Positions 26,001 to 34,433 of a stretch of DNA of 64,000 nt are shown here, one piece after another. Below the pieces are notes generated by a model. The model was not told the DNA's origin and did not search any database. It worked only from the letters and a program-made list of their open reading frames with translations. A program made the position numbers and the translations under genes. Where the stretch lies: positions 7,715,659 to 7,779,658 of the forward strand of contig NC_067283.1 in assembly GCF_020740795.1 (NCBI RefSeq), in the 5' to 3' direction. The stretch is from Apus apus (lineage: Eukaryota > Chordata > Aves > Apodiformes > Apodidae). Position 1 is the first letter of the stretch. Each line of letters opens with the position of its first letter.

Positions 26001-29000
26001 AACAGGTCCAAGTGCTGCTGGGGTTATTCTGACTTCCCAGCACTTTGCTAAGTCCGTATCAGAGGTCCCAGAAGCACAGCTGCATCAGGAGATGTTCAGC
26101 CTGATCTGCAGGTATAATTTTTCCACAGGGTGTGAGATCCCTTTGTGTACTAATGAGTTTTTACCTATATTGCTGTAATACAGACTGAAAAATCCTGTGA
26201 ACCTCCCCCGTGTTGCTGTCACGAGAAGAACTGTAACGATCAAGCCAAACTCTGCATTAACTGTGTCCACTTGAGTGGATTCAAAAAGCTCAGTCAGGCT
26301 CCTGGCTATGACTAAATCATCTAATTATAGCCTTCCCGTGCTGTGCTTTTTGCATTCATTCCTGATCCATCATTGCATTGATTTTTAGAATTGTGTTCTT
26401 TAGCACTCCGTGGTCTCAGTTTTCACATCCTCCTCATCTCCTGTGCTCTCAACTTCTCCCCACTCGCTGCATGTTGACCACTCACCTTTCTAAGCTTTTT
26501 CCTAAAACCAGGCTTTTAATCACATTTCTGTTCTGAGGTGGAGAGCAAGGTGAACCCTGATTGATGATTTCTGCAACAATTTGACCTTTGTACAAGTGTA
26601 AGTTCACATTAGACTTCCTGTGGCCTGGCACTGTGGCTTTTGACCTGTACAAATTGGATGTAACTTACTGGTTAAGTCACAAGCAATGTCAAAAATTGCA
26701 GAGTGGTAAAATGTTAGACTCTCTCAAACAGCTTTCTACTGAAAATACCAGTGAAGGAAATCAGGAGTCTTTATCTTTGCCATGTTATTGTGAAAGCCTG
26801 AAAATCCCTGGAGTTCCCAGAGCAGTGATACCGTGCTGCAGACAGCTTAAATTTAGATCAAAACAGGCACTTGGGAAGAATTTATAAACATGGTGAGGTA
26901 TTCCAAAAGTCCTTAACTAAGTCTGAGCTGGAACTTGAAACTAGCTGAATTCACCAGTGTTGGAATTCCTGCTGGTTTTGGGTTTTGTGACACTGGGTGT
27001 TTCTCCAAAAGCCTCAATTCTGGAGGCAGAAGAAATATATAAAGCTCTTGATTTTGATTTTCTCTTAGTTTTAGAGAGTTAATCTGTGACGTATGAATTT
27101 GAAGAACTTAAAAAGTACTCGACACATTGTTAAACTTTATTACATAAGTTTGGCTTTAAAATTCTGTTTTGTTTTATTTAAAATCTTATGTCATGCTTGC
27201 CTGAATTTCCTTGCATCCATTTTGCATAGCTTTAGCTCAGCTCCAAAGACAGATTAGCTCTCTTACTAAATGTTCCCAAAACGTGTGGCTGAGATTCCTT
27301 TTAATACTGTTCTCAGCTGAGCTTATGTATAATCTTTTTCAAAGTGTAAAATGCCTAGGGATGTTTATATGCTACAGTTTATATGACACTATACTGTTGT
27401 TCCTTCACACTTCACTGAACAGTCTACGAACACAAATCTATGAATCACTTGTCTCACAGGCACTTGAAAACTTTTGTGCTGTTCGTGGCATTGTCTGTTC
27501 TTTTCTAGATTTTAGAAAACACTTCAATTAAAAGAACAACAGATTGTAATGATTTCACATTTGCCTTTTCTGCAGTATTTAGGGGCCCTCACTGAAACAA
27601 GAGCCAAATTTTGCTGGACCCTCTAGGATTGCATAGGTATGTCCTGCCTTAGGGAAGTTGCAAGTGGTTGGGGCAGAGGGACACTGAAGGGTGAAGGAGG
27701 ATGGTGATGGTTTTCCTCCAGGATCATGTAGAGAGGTCTGGGCAGAGTTTGGAACTGAACCAGTTCCTACCAGATTTCAAAAGCTGCCCTTCCCCTATGC
27801 ATTCAGCAGCCTTCTTCCAAGTAAACATCCTCATGCTTATTCCTATTTTTGAAAGCAAATGTCTTCTCCTGTGAACTCTCCTCACTATCCCAGCTGGAAG
27901 CTGCAGAAGGGAGGTTCAGTGCTGTAAGGTTTGTCTGGGTTTTAGGAGAGAATGGAAACTCCCATGAGCGGGGCAGGAATCAAGTGGAAAAATGAAAGAA
28001 AGCAGGAGACATTCCCTGGCTCTTTCTTGCCAGGGCATAAGATAAAATGTGCCCTATAGTGAAAATAGCCTCCCTGCCTGCTCTAAAAGACTGGCAGCAG
28101 AATGAAGAGGAGGCTGCTTCTCAGAGAGGACAGAGGAGAGGTGTCTTTCATATCCTGCCTTGCTTCAGGACAAAACTGCGATAAACCAGCATGAAGCAAC
28201 ACTCCCATGATCCAGGAAGTGGCCAGAAGGGTTTGCAATGGATTTTAAATCTCTTTGGGCAATTTTGCTTGCTTATCTCTTTTTTTAAAAAAAATTGTTC
28301 TGCTTGTTTGTACAACTGGAAATAATTCCAGGGACTTCTGCATGTCTTGGTGCAACAAACCATTCTGAGAGAATAGAATGTAGCCAGGGTCCATTAAAGA
28401 TACAACTCAAAGTCTGTAATTGGACTTACTTACGGACATTTTGCTTGGGAAGATACGAAAATCAAACCACTGAACAGAGCAGTCGGAGCATTAAACCTCA
28501 AATTTTAATCAGTACAGAAAAGTAAAAGCCATCAGAGGAAGGTAGCAGGGATTAGTAATAATATATGATATTTGGGGCTGAGCATGCTTGATAGCTCGGC
28601 CAGGGTGCCAGCACCCACTGCACATGGAGGCTGGTGGGACACTTGTCCATGAGGGTGGAATTCCTAGCAGCACTTCTGAGCTAAGCATCTTGTTTCAGTA
28701 AAGCAAGGGAAGCAGAAACTGCAAGGTTAAGGAGCAGTGTGCTCATTACAGTATGAGAGCTCCTCGGTGAGGAAGGACTGACCCTGAAAAGATGGTTTCT
28801 TCCTGAGGAAACCTGTTTCTCTTATCAAAGCAGTCATTAGATGCTCTTCTAAAAATCAGTGCCCCTTGCTGACAGGGAGGGAAGTCTAACAGCACACTGT
28901 GGTGTTGGGACCTCTCTTTGGCCTTGGAGCTGAAAGGCTGTAACAGAGTTTACCTTCCAACTGTGCTTTCTTCTGCTGTCTGCTCCACAGTGGTGTCTCT

Positions 29001-29390
29001 AAATCCATTTTAACTACAGGGCTGGAAAATACAGCCAGTTAAGCACGTGATGGGGTATGTGCCCTTCAGAAATTAAGAAGCTGGGATTCTACAGAGCACC
29101 GTTGGCTCTGGTGCACGATGAACAGCCAGAGCATTGCTGTTCTTTTAGAGGCAGTGCTGTATGGCCTTGCTTACCTGAAAGAGGGGTAACAGAAAGGAGA
29201 AATCCAGAAAGGATTTTATTTATGTAAAGGTTTTTAAGAATGCTGCAGAAACATAACAAAAATGCCTGAAACAATCCATTCTGACAGATTAACCCCTAAG
29301 GAAAAAAAAAAACCCAACAATTTGGTAAGATGAAGTGTGGATGCTTTTAGCCTTGCTATCCTGATCTTCTCACTCAGACATAAGGTGGGT

Positions 29391-29470
29391 TGGGTTTTGC
29401 TTTGTTGTTGTTTTTTTGCTGGGTTTTTTTGTTTGTTTGTTTATTCTTTTGTTTGTTTGGTTTATTTTTT
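29391..29470. repeat. T-rich (GTTT)n simple repeat
   Basis: A T/G-rich run with several exact GTTT units around 29430-29460 and T runs of up to seven. It is the first of three low-complexity blocks in the 600 bases before the CpG island. Confidence 0.9.
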
Positions 29471-29682
29471 CTACTCTGGGAACTTCATTTCACAAAGTTT
29501 TTGTTCCAAGACCAGAAGAGGCAGCATCTGGCCTCATGGGCTGAAGCAGAGGAGTGGAACAGGAATAGCAGAAAATATCTGGATAATGACTCGGAATAGG
29601 GGTTGGTTGGTTTGTTCGTTTAATACTTAAACACCACATTTTTACCACCAAAGCCAAGTCGGTTGTGCAGCCCTCATTTCAC

Positions 29683-29714
29683 CAAAACAAAGAAAACAAA
29701 CAAACAAACAAACC
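29683..29714. repeat. (CAAA)n simple repeat
   Basis: About 32 bases of CAAA units with small interruptions. It is complementary to the (GTTT)n blocks on either side (29391-29470 and 29907-29952), so the three could pair with each other as inverted repeats. Confidence 0.9.
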
Positions 29715-29906
29715 CAAAAGGCCCTGAGCTCCGGTACACCTGGAAAAGGAATTATACAAACAAGTAAGACCCAAATCCTGCGGCTCGGTAGCAGGTAAAC
29801 ACCTGTCAATCAAAACACAACCAAACGTTTATTTCACGGGAACCGGCCGGACTAGCTGCCCCAAGCACCGGTGGGTCAAACCCATCCCTGGTGGAAACTC
29901 GGACAG

Positions 29907-29952
29907 TTGTTTGTTTGGGTTGTTTTTTTTGTGTTTTGTTTTTTTTTTTTTT
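29907..29952. repeat. T/G tract ending in T14 at the CpG island edge
   Basis: GTTT-like units lead into an uninterrupted run of 14 T (29939-29952). GC-rich DNA begins within about 10 bases of its end. Poly(dA:dT) tracts of this length disfavour nucleosomes and are common at promoter boundaries; a role here is inference. Confidence 0.9.
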
Positions 29953-30067
29953 AAAGGCGATTTCCCCCAGCGGGGGAGATTAAAACCAAACAACAGCGAA
30001 GAAGTGAGAGCTCCCCGGGGAGCGCCGGGCTCGCTGCGGAGGCGGGGACAGCGCGTCCCGCGGAGCG

Positions 30068-30113
30068 GAGCGGCCCCTGCGCCCGGTGCGGAGCGGCCCC
30101 TGCGCCCGGTGCG
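30068..30113. repeat. 23-bp perfect tandem duplication in the island
   Basis: Two identical adjacent 23-base copies, each starting GAGCGGCCCCTGCGCCCGGT, occupy 30068-30090 and 30091-30113. They lie about 300-340 bases upstream of the DPP6 start codon, in the promoter or 5' untranslated region. The exact identity suggests a recent slippage event, or a duplicated copy added in sequence assembly of GC-rich DNA. Confidence 0.95.
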
Positions 30114-30157
30114 GAGCCGGGCCAGCCCTCCCCGCTGCCGCGGAGGCCCCGGAGGGC

Positions 30158-30315
30158 GAGGGGCGGGCAGAACCGGGCTCGCCTCGCCTCTGCCGTGCGG
30201 GGCGGGGGAGCCGGTGGGGGGGTGTTTCGGGTGTTGTTTTGGAGCTGGGAGCTCCGGTGGCGCGCAGACCCCTGCGGACGGAGACGCGGTTCCGCCGCGG
30301 GGACAGCCCCCGCCC
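30158..30315 (+). promoter_or_regulatory. GC-box cluster upstream of the DPP6a exon
   Basis: Three Sp1/KLF-type GC boxes are visible: GGGGCGGG at 30160-30167, GGGGCGGGGG at 30199-30208 and CCCCGCCC at 30308-30315. They sit 90-250 bases before the start codon in a TATA-less CpG island, so transcription probably starts at dispersed sites in this area. The exact start sites cannot be read from the sequence. The first box abuts a run of CpG-rich repeats; the last may already lie in the 5' untranslated region. Confidence 0.5.
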
Positions 30316-30406
30316 ATTCCTTCCTCCCCTTTCCCCTCCGCGGGTGCGCGGGGCTGCGCGGAGCATCGCGCCCGGAGCCCAACTTTCCCTGCCCGCCGGT
30401 CCCAAG

Positions 30407-30466
30407 ATGAACCAGACGGCTGGGGTCACCAACCATGTCCGCTGCTCCAGCGGCAAGGGGGCCAAG
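30407..30466 (+). CDS. DPP6: DPP6, first coding exon of the 'a' isoform
   Basis: The exon encodes 20 residues, MNQTAGVTNHVRCSSGKGAK, and ends in phase 0 at a consensus donor (AAG|GTAAGA). I recognise it as the alternative cytoplasmic N-terminus of DPP6a, a single-pass type II membrane protein of the prolyl-oligopeptidase fold that lacks peptidase activity and acts as an auxiliary subunit of Kv4 (A-type) potassium channels in neurons. In DPP6a and DPP10a this segment is known to speed Kv4 inactivation by a pore-blocking mechanism. Human DPP6a begins, from memory, [20 protein letters not shown]; DPP10a begins MNQTASVSHHIKCQPSKTIK, so DPP6 is the better match. The start has a good Kozak context (A at -3) and is the first ATG downstream of position 29589. 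The transmembrane and extracellular exons lie to the right of the window. Confidence 0.85.
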
Positions 30467-30480
30467 GTAAGACCGGCCGC

Positions 30481-30504
30481 GGGGCTCCGCGGGGCTCCGC
30501 GGGG
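30481..30504. repeat. 10-bp tandem repeat just inside intron 1
   Basis: GGGGCTCCGC occurs twice in a row, followed by a partial third GGGG. It begins 15 bases after the DPP6 splice donor, is G-rich, and may affect donor accessibility in RNA; that is inference. Confidence 0.9.
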
Positions 30505-31765
30505 CGCGTAGCCCGGTGGGAAGGGGGCTGGGTGGGGCGCGCAGCGGCGGGGCTGCCCGGCTCGCCCGTCCGCTGCTCCCGCTCCCTGAAGCTGTAGCTG
30601 GGAGCGGTGCCCCCGTCCCGGGCAGCAGCCCCCGGCGCTCCCCTCCAGCCCAACTTGGCGAAGTTCAGCATCTCTGCTCGGCTCTCCGCGGGTGCGGAGC
30701 CTCCTCCGGACAGCGGTGCTGGGGCCGGGCGGGTTCCGCTCCCCGCGGGGTGACACCTTTAGGCTGCGGAGGTGTTGAACGTGGTTTGTAGGGACCGAGG
30801 ATGCTGCGACCTTTCAGCCCCAAGTGCTTGAACGGTCGGAACTTGTGATCGTGCTTCAAACGGGTTAAAATGATTCGAAGGTAAAGGTTTGTGCTGGTGT
30901 GTAACGTGGGCTGAGGTATCTTTATCTGCTGCTTTTGCTTCTTGCCACGGTGTGTTTGCATAGCCAGCATTAAACTAAAAATAACTGGCATAAAACACTT
31001 TATCGTGCACTCTCCTGAACTCAGCAGCATTGGGTGCTCCCACCTGATCCAGATCAAATTTGCAGTAACCTTTTTCTGATGGTGATGAAGGCGGCCCTTG
31101 CCTTTGCCATTACAACACTGATAAACTGCAATACTAAACTAGTTAGGTATGTGCCCTCTTGTAGACAATTCTGTTGGTGCATCTTCTGGAACTCTTTGAA
31201 GTTTCTCAGTGTTTGCGTTTCTGTTTTATGGTGCTTTTCACTCCTCCCCAAAGTTTTCAAATACCTTTTTGAGGCTAGCATTTTGCACAGAGACATGATT
31301 TCATATAAGAGCTAATGGGATGCACCTTAAAGAAATGCAACATTTAGCTTTCACCAGAAATGGTACTTTGTTAACTTCTTTTTTGTTTGACTTCTGAACA
31401 CTGGCATTGTGTTCCATCTTCTAGTCTTGAGGTCGTGTTGTTTTGAAATGCTGGTGCTGCCGCTTGCCTGGTTGGGTACTTCATGTCTAGTTACTGCAGA
31501 CCTGATTCTACAAACTCTTAGGCACACGAATTTACCTCAGACCTCTCCTTCTCTAAAGCATAGACAGCTATACCTGCTTTCCTCATATGATCTTTTTAGG
31601 ATTAAGCCCACTAATCATGAGGCTATGTGAGTATTAAAAGATGCAACATGATGAGGACTGTGGAAGCACATAAACAGATTAGATGAGTCTGCTGAAATTA
31701 TTTGCTTAGCCCATGACTAATCATATATTGGAAGTTAAACCCATGCATAAGCTCTTTGCATAATT

Positions 31766-31791
31766 CGAGGGCCTTAAATTGAAGGTCCTCG
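31766..31791. repeat. Imperfect 26-bp palindrome
   Basis: CGAGGGCCTT (31766-31775) faces AAGGTCCTCG (31782-31791) around AAATTG. Of the 26 positions, 22 agree with the reverse complement. It may be a chance structure. Confidence 0.75.
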
Positions 31792-32326
31792 ATGGATCTT
31801 GCCTGTTGGGCCTGCTTTCTTTGCACTTGCTGGGTTTCATTGAGTTTTGAGTTGAACAGGGAGGACTAGTGCATGTCAGTAATAATTTATTGTGTGAAGC
31901 TGCTGACCTAACACTTTAATGGAGAAGGAAGAGATGGAGCTCAAATGTGTATATTCTTAGCACATGATAATAGATACATTTATATTTGTCTGGAAGGCAT
32001 CTTCTTATTTTCAAATGCTGTAGGATGTAGTTGTTGTTGTGTTTTTTTTTTTCCATTGGAAACAAGTATAATATTCAAGTCAGAAGATAGACATGACTGA
32101 TGGTTAAAGGTTTTTAATTACAACACAGAAAACTCCATGCAGGACTGATTCAGTTGCAAGGAAACCTTGCTGAGTTCTGAGATGAGTGTGTATCAAACAG
32201 GGCTCAAAAAACGAATAACTGATCCCTAAGAGTTCCACGATAGAGTAAAAAATAAACAGAATAGCCAAGATTTTTTTGGTGACACTGACTTCTAAAGCAC
32301 ACAAATGCTTGTGAGTTGTATAATAG

Positions 32327-32368
32327 TGTTTTGTTGTTGTTGTTGTGTTTTGTTTTTTTTTTTTTTTT
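32327..32368. repeat. (GTT)n and poly-T tract
   Basis: GTT units (about 32327-32346) run into a long T stretch ending at 32368. A low-complexity tract without the features of a transposon tail. Confidence 0.9.
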
Positions 32369-34393
32369 AAAACAAACAAAAAATTCCACAACTAAAAATA
32401 AAGCAACAGAACCAAAAACAGGACTTGTCTGACTTTCCTAATCTCCTAACTTTTTAGCTTACTGGCCAATTTTAACCAAAATTGACCCAACAGTAGAAGT
32501 GTTGAAAATGTCAGCTTTCTACAAGTGTCACAGAAATCAATTGCTTAAGAGAGAAGAAGGATTATCTCATACCTGAGTAGAGGAAGAAACAGGGAGAAAT
32601 CTGCCTGTACCTTCTTTACTTGCCCTGTCCCAGCAACCTAGTTATTACGTCGCTGTAGCTGCATCATGGGCTGTCCTTTTCCCATTGCAGCCTGCACAGA
32701 GATTGAGAGGGAAAGGGAGAAAGGAAGGAGTATAGAAGGAACTTCCAAAAGAGCTGGAATTTTTTGGTGAAAGAGGAACAGCCAGGGGTGAAGGCTGGAG
32801 TATTTGCAAGAGGGAGTGGGTTGAAGAAATAACGCAGGGCAAAAATCCATCATAAATCAAATACTGTTGTTTCTATTCCTCATTAACCAACTCATTAGGC
32901 TTTTTTCCCCCCCAAAAAATGTCAGCACGCTGTGTCGACTCATAGAGCTGCAAATGTCACGTCACTGGGGCAAAGTGACTCTTCCTGCCTTTGCTCTGAG
33001 TTTCCCCTCACTAGGTAATAGACATTTAAACTTCTAATTTCCTTCGCAAGATTTACAGCTTTGCACAGTTGTGATGAGCAAGGGGGTTAACATTTGAAAG
33101 AGCGGAAGCAATTAAAGCCCTTAGGTAGATTAATTGTAATTCCAAATTCTAGTAATGCATGCCCAGTAGAACCCATATATTTGTTGACATTTCTATGTAA
33201 GACTCTTTAGCTGTTTTTAACCAAGATCTAGCTGTAAGCCACTTGAGAGTGCTGTTGAAAGGCTGTGATTTATTGGCTAGAGAGAACTATTTTTGAGAAA
33301 GAGTTTGTGTACATAGAGCTTCTAATGCTCTTTTTTTCCCCTGCCTGTGACTAATCTCATTGCCTTTCCTAAGATAATTTGTGGGAGGAAGGCAAGAGGA
33401 TTCACCCCAATGCTGTAATGAAAAGCTTAATCATAGGAACATTTCTGTTGTGCTCGGGTGGTTGGGGTGGTGAGCTCTACAGCCGCTGAGGGTCTGTACA
33501 AAACCAACCTCCTCTCTCGTGTGGGCTGGGAAGAGGATTTGACTCTGCTTAAGAAAGTGCATGTTATTGGAAAATGATTCAGATTCTGGCATAAGAATTT
33601 GGGGTGCAGTTCCCAGCTGTCGCATTTTGACAGATATCTTGAAGGAAGTATTGATGAGGGCTAATTCCATATGGGGACTCAGGCATTCCAACACTGCATG
33701 TTGCAGCTCCTGGCTTTTGGCTTGTATTCAGTACTCCAGAGCCCCATGCCAGCCACTGCAAGGCACAGAAACTGTCTTAAATTTAATTTATTTTCTTAGA
33801 TAGTACCAAGGAGGATGCTGTGAGAAGGCACTTTGTTTCACGTTGGGTTTCCCAATCTCATCTATCCTCAGGGAGGAAAATCTACAGAAAACATTGGGAT
33901 TAATTCCTTTCTTTAGAAACTACTTTCTTTGGAGTCCTCCATCTGGGTACAGTGAGCAAGGAGGGTCTGTGGATCTGGTGTCCTTCTAAGTGTTGACGAG
34001 GGTTCAGAGCCCCACCAGCTCCCATCCTGGGAGACCTGTATCCAGCAGGAGACAGACTGCTCCATAGCAGAAACCTTCTTGTCTCTCCCTTTGGAGAGGG
34101 GCCAAAGCAGAGTGCAGGGCAGTTGTTTGGGGAAAATGGAAAGCCACAGTGTCTGCTTGGGAGAGAGGGATGCACTATCTCTTTATTTTACATGAAAACA
34201 CATTTAGCCAAACTCTTGGCTGATGTGCACAGTCTGGAGGGTAAGGTCTAAACCCCCAGCTTTGTACAGCAGCCTCAGCTGTGCATTAGTGCATCCTGCT
34301 TGGCACAGCACTGCTGCTGATTCAGTCTCTGTCAACCTCTTTCTGACCATATTTTTTGAATGGCTATAGCTCTTGCAGCTATTTTGTGTGGAG

Positions 34394-34433
34394 CTCAGTG
34401 TTGGACATGCTCAGTGTTGGACATGGTCAGTGT
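34394..34433. repeat. 16-bp tandem repeat, 2.5 copies
   Basis: CTCAGTGTTGGACATG occurs exactly at 34394-34409 and 34410-34425, followed by a partial third copy with one mismatch to 34433. Confidence 0.92.

Larger units (their letters stand above)
1..29990. other. Gene-free 5' flank of the DPP6a promoter
   Basis: No exon could be supported here. Open frames are short (mostly under 110 codons), many start at non-ATG codons, and none resembles a known protein apart from CR1 reverse-transcriptase remnants. The DNA is AT-rich with few CpGs. It holds the CR1 pieces near 3.2, 4.5, 12.2, 13.1, 18.3 and 21.9-23.0 kb and the simple repeats listed separately. Roughly 380-1180 is unusually pyrimidine-rich on the + strand. 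Nothing else was recognised in 1-3225, 3425-4500, 4566-12170, 13640-18285, 18346-21890 or 23035-29390. Whether this is intergenic DNA or an intron of a longer DPP6 isoform with a more distal first exon cannot be decided from the sequence. Confidence 0.7.
29995..30750. other. CpG island (DPP6a promoter and first exon)
   Basis: This is the only dense CpG cluster in the window. GC content and CpG frequency rise abruptly after 29990 and fall back by about 30750, while the flanks on both sides are AT-rich and CpG-poor. No TATA box is evident near a likely start site. GC boxes lie at 30160-30167, 30199-30208 and, reversed, at 30308-30315. The island surrounds the DPP6 first coding exon and extends about 280 bases into the intron, as usual for CpG-island promoters of neuronal genes. 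The long open frames on both strands here (up to about 258 codons) are artefacts of GC-rich, stop-poor sequence. Confidence 0.93.

Noticed and set aside
30407..30466. Assignment of the exon to DPP10 instead of DPP6
   Set aside because: DPP10a shares MNQTA, His10, Cys13 and Lys20, but Gly6, Val11-Arg12 and Gly16-Lys17-Gly18 agree with DPP6a as remembered. DPP10 remains the main alternative.
29911..30597. 228-codon + frame and long minus-strand frames (up to 258 codons, 29829-30756) across the CpG island
   Set aside because: GC-rich DNA lacks stop codons by composition. The frames overlap in five or six phases, most begin at non-ATG codons, and their products are low-complexity Arg/Gly/Pro/Ala. 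Only the 20 codons at 30407-30466 have protein similarity and a splice donor.
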